From: Sphingobium sp. OAS761
GTDB taxonomy: Bacteria; Pseudomonadota; Alphaproteobacteria; Sphingomonadales; Sphingomonadaceae
Assembly: GCF_024168485.1 (NCBI RefSeq)
Contig: NZ_JALJVY010000009.1
Location: forward strand, 1-64,000
Direction: 5' to 3'
DNA: 64,000 bases
Position 1 is the first letter of the stretch. Each line of letters starts with the position of its first letter. Positions 35,312-44,631 of the stretch are shown piece after piece. The position numbers and the translations under genes are program-made. The notes below the pieces were generated by a model, which was not told the DNA's origin, did not search any database, and worked only from the letters and a program-made list of their open reading frames with translations.

Positions 35312-37981
35312 ATGACCTCGACCAACGACATTCGCCGCTCTTTCCTCGACTATTTCGGGGCGAACGGCCACACTATCGTGCCCTCGGCACCTCTGGTGCC
35401 GCACAACGACCCGACGCTGATGTTCGTCAACGCCGGGATGGTACCGTTCAAGAACGTCTTCACGGGGTTGGAAACGCGTCCTTACAAGACCGCGACGTCG
35501 AGCCAGAAGTCGGTCCGCGCCGGTGGCAAGCATAACGATCTCGACAATGTCGGCTACACCGCGCGCCACCATACCTTCTTTGAAATGCTGGGAAATTTCA
35601 GTTTCGGCGACTATTTCAAGGAACAGGCGATCACCCATGCCTGGACCCTCCTCACCAAGGAATGGGGCATCCCGGCCGAAAAGTTGACCGCGACGGTCTA
35701 CCACACCGACGACGAGGCGTTCAATCTGTGGAAGAAGATCGCCGGCCTGCCCGAACAGCGCATCATCCGCATCCCGACCAAGGATAATTTCTGGGCGATG
35801 GGCGACAGCGGTCCCTGCGGTCCCTGCTCGGAAATCTTCTACGATCATGGCGACCATATCTGGGGCGGTCCTCCAGGATCTCCGGAAGAGGATGGCGACC
35901 GCTTCGTCGAGATCTGGAATCTCGTCTTCATGCAATATGAGCAGGAAGCAAACGAGATCGTCAGCGAACTGCCCAGGCCTTCGATCGATACGGGCATGGG
36001 GCTGGAGCGCATCGCGGCCGTGCTCCAGGGCGTTCACGACAATTACGATACCGACACGTTCAAGGCGCTGATCGCCGAGAGCGGTGCGCTGACCAAAACG
36101 GCGACCGACGGCGATCACAAGGCCAGCCACCGCGTCATCGCCGACCATCTCCGCTCTACCGGCTTCCTGATCGCGGACGGCGTGCTGCCGGCGAACGAAG
36201 GCCGTGGCTATGTCCTGCGCCGCATCATGCGCCGCGCCATGCGCCACGCCCATATCATCGGTGCGAAGGAGCCGCTGATGTATCGCCTCGTCCCCAGCCT
36301 CGTGTCGGAAATGGGCGTCGCCTACCCCGAACTGGTTCGCGCGCAGCCGTTGATCGAGGAAACCCTGCTGCGTGAGGAAACGCGGTTCCGCAAGACGCTG
36401 GAAAACGGGCTGAGGCTGCTTGATGAAGCGACCGTCGATCTGACCGAAGGCGGCACTTTGCCAGGGGAAACCGCGTTCAAGCTCTACGATACCTACGGCT
36501 TCCCCTATGACCTGACCGAGGACGCGCTGCGTTCGCGCGGGCTGACCGTCGATCGCAGTGGTTTCGACAGCGCCATGGCCGAGCAGAAAGCCGCCGCCCG
36601 CGCCGCCTGGAAGGGTTCGGGCGAAAAGGCGTCGGACGACATCTGGTACGACATTGCCGAGCGGCTGGGCGGTACCGAATTTACAGGCTACGCGGCCACG
36701 AGCGGGGAGGGCTGCGTCGTCGCCCTGGTCAAGGATGGCAAGGAAGTTTCCAGTGCCTCCGCCGGTGAGGATGTGATCGTCATCACGAACCAGACGCCTT
36801 TCTATGGCGAGAGCGGTGGCCAGACGGGCGACGCGGGCCGCATCATGAGCCCGGCCGGATGCGTGAACGAGGGCCTGCACCTCACCGTCATGGACACCAT
36901 GAAGCCATTGGGTCGGCTGCACGCACATGTGGCGCGGGTCGATGCGGGCACTATCGAGGTGGGCGATAATGTCAGGCTTGAGGTCGACGTCGAACGGCGG
37001 AACGCGATCCGCGCCAATCACAGCGCCACGCACTTGCTGCACGCAGCGCTGCGCAAGGAACTGGGTGCGCATGTAACGCAAAAGGGCAGCCTCGTCGCGG
37101 CGGATCGGTTGCGTTTCGACTTCTCTCATCCCGAAGCGCTGACGCATGCACAGATCGCCGCGATCGAGGCCGACGTGAACGCGCAGGTGCGGCACAACGA
37201 GGATGTGACGACGCGCCTGATGAGCCCGGATGATGCCGTCGCGGCTGGCGCAATGGCCCTGTTCGGTGAGAAATATGGCGACGAGGTTCGCGTTCTTTCG
37301 ATGGGGCGGGGTGACGACGCATCCTATTCCGTCGAACTGTGCGGCGGCACCCATGTCCGCGCGACGGGCGATATCGCCCTGTTCAAGATCGTGTCGGAAA
37401 ACGCCGTTTCTTCGGGCGTGCGCAGGATCGAGGCGCTGACCGGCGAAGCGGCGCGCCTGTGGCTTACGGAACGTGACGACAAGCTGCGTCAGACCGCCGC
37501 AGCGCTGAAGACCACGCCGGACGACGTTCCAGCGCGCATCGCCGCGCTCGTTGAAACCAGCCGCCGACTGGAGCGTGAGCTTGCCGAAGTGAAGAAAGCG
37601 TTGGCGCTTGGCGGCGGTGGCGCGGCCCAGGCGGCCGGTCCCGAAAAGATCGGCAGCATCGCCTTTCTTGGCCAGGTGATCGAAGGCCTGGATCCCAAGG
37701 AACTGCGCGGCATCGTGGACCAGAACAAGGCCACGCTGGGCAGTGGCATTTCCGCCGTGCTTGCCGTGGTGGACGATCGTGCGACCATCGCGGTGGGCGT
37801 TACCGACGACCTCAAGGGGCAGATCAGCGCCGTCGATCTCGTCCGTGCGGGCGTGGAGGCGCTGGGCGGCAAGGGCGGCGGTGGTCGCCCCGACATGGCG
37901 CAGGGCGGCGGCCCGGACGGCGACAAGGCGCGTGAAGCGCTCGATGCGGTGAAGGCGATGCTGGCGGCGGTCCCGGTCTAG
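35312..37981 (+). CDS. alaS: Alanyl-tRNA synthetase
   Basis: This 889-residue class II synthetase charges tRNA-Ala. The N-terminal catalytic domain has [20 protein letters not shown] [35 protein letters not shown] and [13 protein letters not shown]. The editing domain has the zinc-type [12 protein letters not shown] and CGGTHV motifs, and the C-terminal domain has the glycine-rich DHHA1 end ([16 protein letters not shown]). I placed the start at 35312 ([15 protein letters not shown]), where synthetase sequence begins; the open frame extends 34 codons upstream without similarity. A bidirectional terminator follows at 38076. Confidence 0.97.
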   Translation: MTSTNDIRRSFLDYFGANGHTIVPSAPLVPHNDPTLMFVNAGMVPFKNVFTGLETRPYKTATSSQKSVRAGGKHNDLDNVGYTARHHTFFEMLGNFSFGDYFKEQAITHAWTLLTKEWGIPAEKLTATVYHTDDEAFNLWKKIAGLPEQRIIRIPTKDNFWAMGDSGPCGPCSEIFYDHGDHIWGGPPGSPEEDGDRFVEIWNLVFMQYEQEANEIVSELPRPSIDTGMGLERIAAVLQGVHDNYDTDTFKALIAESGALTKTATDGDHKASHRVIADHLRSTGFLIADGVLPANEGRGYVLRRIMRRAMRHAHIIGAKEPLMYRLVPSLVSEMGVAYPELVRAQPLIEETLLREETRFRKTLENGLRLLDEATVDLTEGGTLPGETAFKLYDTYGFPYDLTEDALRSRGLTVDRSGFDSAMAEQKAAARAAWKGSGEKASDDIWYDIAERLGGTEFTGYAATSGEGCVVALVKDGKEVSSASAGEDVIVITNQTPFYGESGGQTGDAGRIMSPAGCVNEGLHLTVMDTMKPLGRLHAHVARVDAGTIEVGDNVRLEVDVERRNAIRANHSATHLLHAALRKELGAHVTQKGSLVAADRLRFDFSHPEALTHAQIAAIEADVNAQVRHNEDVTTRLMSPDDAVAAGAMALFGEKYGDEVRVLSMGRGDDASYSVELCGGTHVRATGDIALFKIVSENAVSSGVRRIEALTGEAARLWLTERDDKLRQTAAALKTTPDDVPARIAALVETSRRLERELAEVKKALALGGGGAAQAAGPEKIGSIAFLGQVIEGLDPKELRGIVDQNKATLGSGISAVLAVVDDRATIAVGVTDDLKGQISAVDLVRAGVEALGGKGGGGRPDMAQGGGPDGDKAREALDAVKAMLAAVPV

Positions 37982-38075
37982 GGGGATCGCTGCCCGACAT
38001 CCGGCCGGAGTGGATGCCGGGCGGATCCGGGCTGCTCCGGATCAGCGTCCCCAATCTTCGGGGCAAGCCAACAAA

Positions 38076-38099
38076 AAAGCCGCCCGGTGGGGCGGCTTT
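38076..38099. terminator. Bidirectional terminator between alaS and rplI
   Basis: AAAGCCGCCC (38076-38085) and GGGCGGCTTT (38090-38099) form a perfect 10-bp stem with a 4-base loop. On the minus strand it is followed by a T-run, ending the rpsF-rpsR-rplI transcript; on the plus strand TTTCT follows for alaS. Confidence 0.85.
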
Positions 38100-38123
38100 C
38101 TCGTTTGATCCGTTCGAAAACGC

Positions 38124-38723
38124 TCAGGCTTCTTCTTCGGCCGAGGCTTCGTCGGCCTCCGCAGCGATTTCGCCGGGCTCCGCGTTGGGATCATAGTCTT
38201 CCGTGAAGCCGGCCTCGTCCTTTTCGAACATTTCGGCCATCACGTCCACGCCCTGCGACTGAAGCTCGGCTTCCTCGGGCGAACGGGCGACGTTCACCGT
38301 GACGGTCACGGCGACTTCGGGGTGCAGCGCGACCTTGACGTCGAACACGCCCAGCGTCTTGATCGGACGTTCCAGAACGACCATCGCCTTGGTGACATTG
38401 GTGATACCATCGGCGTGCAGCGCGTCGACCACGTCGCGGACCGCGACCGAACCATAAAGATGGCCGGCGTTCGACGACTGGCGGATCAGGACGATCTGCT
38501 TGCCGTTGACGCCTTCGGCAGCCTTTTCGGCGTCCGAGCGGCGGGCAGCGTTGTCGGCTTCGATCTTCGCGCGGTTGGCGTCGAAGACTTTCTTGTTGGC
38601 GGCGTTCGAACGCAGGGCCTTCTTGTTGGGCAGCAGGAAGTTACGGGCGTAACCGTCCTTGACGGTGACGACGTCACCGATGGCGCCCAGCTTTTCGATG
38701 CGCTCAAGGAGAATGATTTCCAT
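38124..38723 (-). CDS. rplI: 50S ribosomal protein L9
   Basis: This 199-residue ribosomal protein binds 23S rRNA at the L1-stalk base. The N-terminal domain MEIILLERIEKLGAIGDVV with VKDGYARNFLLPNKKAL is typical. The C-terminal domain contains LYGSVAVRDVVDAL. An acidic, Ala/Glu-rich tail of about 45 residues extends beyond the usual 150-residue protein, as in other sphingomonads. It is last in the rpsF-rpsR-rplI operon. Confidence 0.97.
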   Translation of the reverse strand: MEIILLERIEKLGAIGDVVTVKDGYARNFLLPNKKALRSNAANKKVFDANRAKIEADNAARRSDAEKAAEGVNGKQIVLIRQSSNAGHLYGSVAVRDVVDALHADGITNVTKAMVVLERPIKTLGVFDVKVALHPEVAVTVTVNVARSPEEAELQSQGVDVMAEMFEKDEAGFTEDYDPNAEPGEIAAEADEASAEEEA

Positions 38724-38736
38724 GGGTCTTTCTCCC

Positions 38737-38961
38737 TTACTTCACGATGTAGGGCAGCAGGCCCAGGTGACGGGCGCGCTTGATGGCCTGGGCCAACTCA
38801 CGCTGCTTCTTGGCGGACACAGCCGTGATGCGGCTGGGGACGATCTTGCCGCGCTCGGACACGAAGCCCTGAAGCAGACGGACATCCTTGTAATCGATCT
38901 TCGGCGCATCCTTGGCGGCGAAGGGGCAGCTCTTGCGGCGGCGGAAAAACGGGCGTGCCAT
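38737..38961 (-). CDS. rpsR: 30S ribosomal protein S18
   Basis: This 74-residue protein partners S6 on the 30S platform. It has [29 protein letters not shown] and [20 protein letters not shown], all typical. It lies between rpsF and rplI with 13-bp gaps on each side. Confidence 0.98.
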   Translation of the reverse strand: MARPFFRRRKSCPFAAKDAPKIDYKDVRLLQGFVSERGKIVPSRITAVSAKKQRELAQAIKRARHLGLLPYIVK

Positions 38962-38974
38962 GTCTCAGATCTCC

Positions 38975-39388
38975 TTATTCGCCAGCCGGGGCTTCTTCGC
39001 GCTCACGGCGCGGGCCACGATCGCCACGGTCACCGCGATCGCCACGCGGGCCGCGCTCGGAGCGCTCCTGCTTGCGCATCATCACCGACGGGCCGGTTTC
39101 CAGTTCGTCGACGCGGATCGTCATGTAACGAATCACGTCTTCGTTGATCTGGGTCTGACGCTCCAGTTCGGCAACGACGCCGGCGGGGGCGTCGATGTTC
39201 AGCATCACATAATGCGCCTTGCGATTCTTGGCGATCTTGTAAGCGAGCGAACGCAGGCCCCAGGTCTCGACCTTGGTCACCTTGCCGTCCATGTCCTCGA
39301 CAATCTTGGTGGCGTTTTCCGCCAGGGCGTCAACCTGCGCCTGTGCCAGATCCTGGCGCGCAAGGAAGACGTGCTCGTAAAGAGCCAT
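38975..39388 (-). CDS. rpsF: 30S ribosomal protein S6
   Basis: This 137-residue protein forms the S6:S18 heterodimer. The N terminus [20 protein letters not shown] and the central [13 protein letters not shown] and [12 protein letters not shown] segments are typical. The C-terminal 25 residues are a disordered repetitive tail of GDR units ending in Glu residues, longer than in E. coli before glutamylation. It is the first gene of the operon. Confidence 0.97.
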   Translation of the reverse strand: MALYEHVFLARQDLAQAQVDALAENATKIVEDMDGKVTKVETWGLRSLAYKIAKNRKAHYVMLNIDAPAGVVAELERQTQINEDVIRYMTIRVDELETGPSVMMRKQERSERGPRGDRGDRGDRGPRREREEAPAGE

Positions 39389-39575
39389 GTCAGTGCCTCA
39401 TCTGTTGGCCGATCGCTGACGAGCGCCCCATGCGCACCGCCCCTCCGGCTGTCGTCTCATGCTCCGCAAAAGGGCCGAGTCGTCCCGGTCCTGCTGCGAA
39501 GGCGCGCCTATGACGGAATTGCGATGGAAAGGCAAGGGCCGGTAGACGAACCAGGCCCGGCGCGGAATGACCTGC

Positions 39576-40478
39576 TCAGGCGCGTAGCGGCTGGTCATCC
39601 GGCATCCCACGGACTTGGCGGTGGGGGGAGTTGTCCGTGGTCGACCTGCCGCGATTCCAGAGCAGGCGTGTTTCCGGAAAATGGGCTTCGCAAAACGTGT
39701 AAACGGGCTCGTAGAATTCGGCAACTTCCTGTGCAAACTCCTCGGAGAGTTCACCGGCCTTTGGTGACGCATTTACCCTGGTGACAAAATGGCCGGTTTC
39801 GAACCCGATGCCCAGAAATGTGCCGAGATTTCGGACGGTGTCGATCGTGAACAGATTTTCGTACAGCGCATAGAAAATATCGGGCTGTCCGAATATCTGC
39901 TCGATATTGACTATCGTTCGGTCGTAGCGGCTGATGGCAACGGTTCGATCATTCCGATACAGTCTGCGTATCCTGTCGACATCATCAAATGATGTCGACC
40001 TCCGACGCGCCGAAGAGACCTCGTGCCGGTGTTGCATGCGCGCCGCGCTCCAGATTCTTTCGACAGGATCACGCATCAGAAAAACGACTTTCACGATGAA
40101 GCCGGCATCTTCCATTCGTTGCCGGATGGCGGAAAGCGTCTGGACGTCCAGCCCGGCATAGGCGGGGGTAATATCCCCTGTAATCCGGACCTCGCCCCGG
40201 ATCAGCCCGCTAAAGAAGGCTTCATAGAAACCCGGATTGTTTTGCATCGCGTAACGAATTCGGACGCGTTCGATGGCTGGCGTCCCTACGGCATTCGACA
40301 GCGCGGCTTCATCGACGATGAATTTGGAAAAAACGGGAGAAGAGATGGCGTCCCAGACGTGATATTCCTTGATCGGTCCGAAATTCACGTCCGCAAATCG
40401 GCGTAAATAGGAATGAAGCCAGGTAGTCCCGGACTTTTGCGCGCCGACGCCGAGCACGAATATCTTTTGCAGGCCCAT
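39576..40478 (-). CDS. Sulfotransferase family protein, lower G+C than neighbours
   Basis: This 300-residue protein transfers sulfate from PAPS to an unknown acceptor. The 5'-phosphosulfate loop GAQKSGTTWLHSYL is near the N terminus, and the 3'-phosphate motif is FLMRDPVERIWSAARM. The ATG at 40478 has AGGGAGA immediately upstream; the frame extends to 40613 without similarity. I counted 90 G+C in the 180 bases 39781-39960, well below the neighbouring ribosomal and efflux genes, so horizontal acquisition is likely. No PAPS synthesis genes or glycosyltransferases are adjacent. Acceptor could be a surface glycan or lipid. Confidence 0.85.
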   Translation of the reverse strand: MGLQKIFVLGVGAQKSGTTWLHSYLRRFADVNFGPIKEYHVWDAISSPVFSKFIVDEAALSNAVGTPAIERVRIRYAMQNNPGFYEAFFSGLIRGEVRITGDITPAYAGLDVQTLSAIRQRMEDAGFIVKVVFLMRDPVERIWSAARMQHRHEVSSARRRSTSFDDVDRIRRLYRNDRTVAISRYDRTIVNIEQIFGQPDIFYALYENLFTIDTVRNLGTFLGIGFETGHFVTRVNASPKAGELSEEFAQEVAEFYEPVYTFCEAHFPETRLLWNRGRSTTDNSPHRQVRGMPDDQPLRA

Positions 40479-40570
40479 TCTCCCTGACGCCGCGCGATTC
40501 CGCAAAGGCTTAAGCCTCTCTCGGCGCCATGGCAATCTGCCCGGCCGGTCATGCTCCGCCGGAAAGCCAA

Positions 40571-40597
40571 GCGCCCCCGGAGGGAGTCCGGGGGCGC
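40571..40597. terminator. Strong GC hairpin downstream of the RcnB-family gene
   Basis: GCGCCCCCGGA (40571-40581) and TCCGGGGGCGC (40587-40597) make a perfect 11-bp stem with a 5-base loop, 22 bp beyond the stop of the 40619-40984 gene. The T-run is poor, so termination strength is uncertain. Confidence 0.55.
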
Positions 40598-40618
40598 CGA
40601 CAGAAGTCTCCATAGAAA

Positions 40619-40984
40619 TTAGCGGATGGCGCTGCCGATCACCGCGCCGATGATGCCGCTGGTGATCGCAACCAGCACCGCATCATTGCCCGAACGCACC
40701 CAATGGTAGCCGCGCGGCGGCGGCGACAGGCGATAGTTGCGATAGTTGGCGATCACGCGGTAGTTGGTCGCGTAACGGCGATCGAAACGCTGGCCCTTGG
40801 CCCAGCGGCGATGATCGTCCTTGCGCGCATAGCTCTGCTTCTTGACCACGGTGCGCCCATGGTCGCGATGCGTGACGACCGTGCGGGTGACTTGGCGATG
40901 GGGCGCGGCCTGGGCCTGCGCGGTGACGATGGGGCTGGCAACCAGGGTGGTGGTGGCCAGGGTCATGAGGATCTTCTTGAACAT
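40619..40984 (-). CDS. RcnB-family periplasmic protein
   Basis: This 121-residue protein has a clear signal peptide (MFKKILMTLATTTLVASP with cleavage near AQAQA). The mature part is rich in Arg, His and Tyr, with the RcnB-type WAKGQRFDRRY and LSPPPRGYHWVRSGNDAVLVAI segment and a C-terminal glycine-zipper-like hydrophobic end. Characterised RcnB modulates nickel/cobalt export in E. coli; sphingomonads carry many homologues of unresolved role. Confidence 0.88.
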   Translation of the reverse strand: MFKKILMTLATTTLVASPIVTAQAQAAPHRQVTRTVVTHRDHGRTVVKKQSYARKDDHRRWAKGQRFDRRYATNYRVIANYRNYRLSPPPRGYHWVRSGNDAVLVAITSGIIGAVIGSAIR

Positions 40985-41133
40985 GTCGCGTTCCTTACCT
41001 TGTCAATATCTGGCGCCGTTCCGTGGCGTCGAAGACATAGATAGGAGTCACTTGTCGCAGGCTTGTGCCGTGAGAGGCGAAAGAGTGTCGGAAATTGTAT
41101 CAGCGGGCGATCCGCCCTGAACGGATGGTCAGG

Positions 41134-41179
41134 AAAGGGCTGTTTCCCCGCCCTGCGGTCAGCGCGGAAACAGCCCCTT
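41134..41179 (-). terminator. Hairpin ending the efflux operon
   Basis: GGGCTGTTTCC (41137-41147) and GGAAACAGCCC (41166-41176) are perfect 11-bp arms around an 18-base loop, just past the stop of the permease gene at 41183. On the minus strand TTTCC follows, a weak T-run. Confidence 0.6.
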
Positions 41180-41182
41180 GCC

Positions 41183-42388
41183 TCATTCGTGGCGCAACGC
41201 GTCGATCGGGTTCAGTGCCGCCGCGCGACGGGCGGGGAAATAGCCGAACACCACGCCGATAGCCGCCGAGAAGAGAAAGGCGATCACGTTGACCTTCACG
41301 TCGAACAGGAAAGGCACCTTCATCAGCGGTGCGAGCGAAAGCGAGGCCACCAGAGCGAGAAACAGGCCGATAAGGCCGCCCAGGCAGGAGAGCACGATCG
41401 CCTCCACCAGAAACTGCATCAGCACTTCGCGCGCGACCGCGCCGATGGCGAGGCGGATGCCGATTTCCCGCGTCCGCTCCGTCACGGATACCAGCATGAT
41501 GTTCATGATGCCGATGCCCCCGACCAACAGAGAGATAGCCGCGACCGCGCCGACGATCTGCGTCAGTATGGTGGTTGTTCCGGTAAGCGTATCGGAAATC
41601 TGTTTGGTATCGAAGACGTTGAAATTATCTTCCGCTCCCGGCTTGATCTTGCGTCTTTCGCGGACGAGCTGTTCCAGGCTGGATTGAACGGTGGCGCTGT
41701 CATAGGCATCGTCCACCGCCACCATGATCTGACTGATGTCGCGATTGCCGGTAAAGCGGCGCTGCACGAACCTGATGGGCATGACGACCACGTCGTCCTG
41801 ATCGCCAAAGCCGCCCTGGCCGCGTGTGGTGAGCACCCCGATTACCTGGCAGGTGACGCCCTTGATGCGCATCCGCTTGCCGACGGGATCGCTGTTGGGG
41901 AAAAGATTGGAGCGAACGGTATTGCCGATGATGCAGATGGCGCGACCGGCTTCCTCTTCTTCCGGCATGAACAGTCGTCCGCTCGCCACCTTCCATTGCT
42001 GGACCTCGGAATAGGCTGACGTCGTGCCGTAAACGGTGGTGGACCAGTTATTGCCTTCGTATATTGCCGTGCCGCTGGATTGCACGAGCGGGGCGACGGC
42101 CCGTACGCCGTTCATCTGGTTCTGGATCGCCGTCAGGTCGCTTTCCTTGAAATCGGGCGGGCGCGGGCCGCCGCCGCCGCGGCCAAAGCCCTGTCCCGGG
42201 CGCAATTGCAGAACGTTGGCGCCCAGCGAGCTTATCTGTTCGCGCACCGCCGCCGTGGCGCCATTGCCCAGAGTGACCATGGTGACGACCGCCGCGACGC
42301 CGATGATGATGCCCAGCGTCGTCAGGAAACTGCGCAGCTTGTGCCGATTGATCGCCCGGAAGGCCAGGATGATGGTCGTACCAAGCAT
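41183..42388 (-). CDS. ABC transporter permease, MacB type
   Basis: This 401-residue protein has the MacB/FtsX layout: one membrane segment near the N terminus (NRHKLRSFLTTLGIIIGVAAVVTMV), a large periplasmic domain, and three C-terminal segments with MNIMLVSVTERTREIGIRLA in the coupling region. It ends PARRAAALNPIDALRHE, the canonical MacB-type finish. Its start overlaps the ATPase stop by one base (TGATG). With the ATPase, adaptor and outer-membrane factor it forms a tripartite mechanotransmission pump. Confidence 0.94.
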   Translation of the reverse strand: MLGTTIILAFRAINRHKLRSFLTTLGIIIGVAAVVTMVTLGNGATAAVREQISSLGANVLQLRPGQGFGRGGGGPRPPDFKESDLTAIQNQMNGVRAVAPLVQSSGTAIYEGNNWSTTVYGTTSAYSEVQQWKVASGRLFMPEEEEAGRAICIIGNTVRSNLFPNSDPVGKRMRIKGVTCQVIGVLTTRGQGGFGDQDDVVVMPIRFVQRRFTGNRDISQIMVAVDDAYDSATVQSSLEQLVRERRKIKPGAEDNFNVFDTKQISDTLTGTTTILTQIVGAVAAISLLVGGIGIMNIMLVSVTERTREIGIRLAIGAVAREVLMQFLVEAIVLSCLGGLIGLFLALVASLSLAPLMKVPFLFDVKVNVIAFLFSAAIGVVFGYFPARRAAALNPIDALRHE

Positions 42389-43089
42389 CAGCCTTCCACC
42401 CCCTGATCGATCCGTTCGACGAGTCCGTCCTTGAAATGCACGATAGTCCGGGCAAAGGCGGCCATGTCCGGTTCATGCGTGACCATCAGGACGGTGATGC
42501 CGCTGTTGCGGTTCAGATCGGTCAGCAGTTGCATGATTTCCACCGATCGTTCCGAATCGAGATTGCCGGTCGGTTCGTCTGCCAGCAGCACGTCGGGCTG
42601 GGTCACGATGGCGCGGGCGATCGCGACGCGCTGTTGTTGACCGCCCGACAATTCGGCCGGGGTGTGATCCCACCAGTCCTTAAGGCCGACCTTGTCAAGC
42701 GCGGCCATGCCCATGTCGTAGCGGGTCGCCTTGTCCTCTCCACGATAGAGAAGGGGCAGTTCGACATTCTCCAGCGCGGTGGTCCGCGAAAGCAGGTTGA
42801 AGCCCTGGAACACGAATCCGAGATAGCGGCGCCGCAGCAGCGCGCGCTGATCGCGGTCCAGCGTTTCGACATGACGGCCCTTGAACAGGAACGTGCCGCC
42901 CGACGGCACGTCCAGGCATCCCAATATGTTCATCGTGGTGGATTTACCCGATCCCGACGGCCCCATAACGGCGACGAAATCACCCTGCGCGATGTCGAGG
43001 TCGATGCCCTTGAGCGCCTGAAAGGCTGTTGGTCCGTCGCCATAGACCTTGGTCACCGCGCGCAGCGAAATGATCGGCTGTTCCGTCAT
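42388..43089 (-). CDS. ABC transporter ATP-binding protein, MacB/LolD type
   Basis: This 233-residue ATPase has Walker A GPSGSGKST, the Q-loop region FVFQGFNLLSRTTALENVELPL, signature LSGGQQQRVAIARA, Walker B VLLADEPTGNLD and the H-loop VMVTHEPD. It energises the adjoining permease. In E. coli MacB the ATPase and permease are fused; here they are separate but translationally coupled. The adaptor gene ends 7 bp upstream. Confidence 0.95.
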   Translation of the reverse strand: MTEQPIISLRAVTKVYGDGPTAFQALKGIDLDIAQGDFVAVMGPSGSGKSTTMNILGCLDVPSGGTFLFKGRHVETLDRDQRALLRRRYLGFVFQGFNLLSRTTALENVELPLLYRGEDKATRYDMGMAALDKVGLKDWWDHTPAELSGGQQQRVAIARAIVTQPDVLLADEPTGNLDSERSVEIMQLLTDLNRNSGITVLMVTHEPDMAAFARTIVHFKDGLVERIDQGVEG

Positions 43090-43095
43090 CGTGGG

Positions 43096-44631
43096 TCAGG
43101 TTCCGCTCTGGCGGCCGGTTCCGCGCGTTTCACCGGCTGTCGGCTCGTTCCTGGCCGGGGCGACGGGCGCGGTTTCCGGAGCGGCATCGCCCGAATTGCC
43201 GAGCGTGCCGACCGTCGCCGGGCGGCCGTCGGTGGATGGGCTGCGCGGCCGGTCCCGTGCCTTGTCGTTCCGCGCGTCCGCCTTTTGATCCTCGGCTGGC
43301 GGCTCCTGCCCGGCGGCGAGCTGGCCGGTGATCACCTTCATGCCGGCTTTCAGATTGCCGCCGGTGATAACCGTGCGGGAACCATCGCTCGCCCCGACCA
43401 CGACCTGTAGCGCCTTGGGTTGGCCGTCCTCGCCGACGACATAGAGTGTCTGCGTGCTGCCCGCGCCGAAATTCACCTGTTGGTTGTTGCCGCGCCGGAA
43501 ACGGCGTGGTCCGGGCAGGACGCTGGTAATGCCGCCGCCCTGTCCGGCGCCGCTGCTTGGCTTGAAGCGCAGCGCGCTGTTGGGAACGAGCAGGACATCG
43601 TGCAATTCCTGCGTCACGATGTCGGCGGTCGCGGTCATGCCGGGCCGCAGGATTTCGTCCTTGTTGTTGACCGTCAGTACGGCGGTATAGGCGACGACCG
43701 TCCCTGTCGAACTGCTGGACGAACTGCTGCTGGACGTCGACGAGGAAGCACTGCTGGACGCGTTGGAGCCTACGTTGACGCGCGTGACCCGGGCGGGAAA
43801 TGTGCGTCCGGGAAAGGCATCCACGCTGAAGGTCGCATTCTGTCCGTCCTTGACCTGTCCTACATCCGCTTCGTCGACCGATACTTCTACCTCCATCTGC
43901 GTCAGGTCTTCCGCTATCGTGAAGAGAACCGGTGCATTCAGCGACGCAGCGACCGTCTGGCCGGGTTCGATGTCGCGGGACAGCACCACGCCGGTGACCG
44001 GGGAAACGATCTGGGCGATCGACAGGTTGGTCTGGGCGGTGGACAGCTGGGCCTGCGAGACCCGCACCTGTGCTCGCGCGGAGTCAAGGCTGGCGGCCGC
44101 GCTGCGATAGTCCGCTCGTGCCGAATCCAGTTCGGTCCGCGAAGGCACCCGGCCGCCCGATACTCTGTAGACGCTTTCCTGCCGGTCCAGGCTTGCCTTC
44201 GCCAGCGCAACCTGCGCCTGTGCTTGCGCGACGCCGGCCTGCGCCGCGGCGACCTGCGCCCGGTTCTGGTTTATGGTGTCGACCAGGCGGCGGGTATCCA
44301 GTTCGGCCAGCCTCTGCCCCCGCGTCACGCGATCGTTCACGTCGACGAACACCTGCGTGATCTTGCCCGATTGTTCCGAACCGACATCGACCTGATTGAT
44401 GGGCTTCAGGTTGCCGGTCGCCGAAACGGTGACCGTCAGATCGCCCGTCTGCGCTGCACGCGTGGCATAATTGACCTTCTGGTCGCCGGAAAAGCAGCGG
44501 GCGAGTAGCAGCACCGCGATCAGCAGCGCGACCCCCAGCCCAACGCGGATCGCCCATTTGCGCCATGGTTTCTGAGGCTTGGCGCCCAGGAAGTCGTCCA
44601 GTTCCTGATCCTTGGTCACATCATTGCTCAT
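43096..44631 (-). CDS. MacA-type periplasmic adaptor subunit
   Basis: This protein of about 511 residues has a short cytoplasmic start, one membrane segment (WAIRVGLGVALLIAVLLLA), a biotinyl-lipoyl part (SATGNLKPINQVDVGSEQSGK), a long alpha-hairpin rich in Ala/Gln (about 100-180), and beta-barrel and membrane-proximal domains. A Ser-rich linker of about 15 residues interrupts the barrel (43705-43760), and the C-terminal 80 residues are Pro/Asp/Arg-rich. Start chosen at 44631 (MSNDV), overlapping the outer-membrane factor stop by about 11 bp; 44643 is an alternative. Confidence 0.93.
   Translation of the reverse strand: MSNDVTKDQELDDFLGAKPQKPWRKWAIRVGLGVALLIAVLLLARCFSGDQKVNYATRAAQTGDLTVTVSATGNLKPINQVDVGSEQSGKITQVFVDVNDRVTRGQRLAELDTRRLVDTINQNRAQVAAAQAGVAQAQAQVALAKASLDRQESVYRVSGGRVPSRTELDSARADYRSAAASLDSARAQVRVSQAQLSTAQTNLSIAQIVSPVTGVVLSRDIEPGQTVAASLNAPVLFTIAEDLTQMEVEVSVDEADVGQVKDGQNATFSVDAFPGRTFPARVTRVNVGSNASSSASSSTSSSSSSSSSTGTVVAYTAVLTVNNKDEILRPGMTATADIVTQELHDVLLVPNSALRFKPSSGAGQGGGITSVLPGPRRFRRGNNQQVNFGAGSTQTLYVVGEDGQPKALQVVVGASDGSRTVITGGNLKAGMKVITGQLAAGQEPPAEDQKADARNDKARDRPRSPSTDGRPATVGTLGNSGDAAPETAPVAPARNEPTAGETRGTGRQSGT

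Noticed and set aside
34592..37354. A 920-codon minus-strand frame opposite alaS
   Set aside because: alaS is certain on the plus strand; the frame has antisense composition and no recognised domain.
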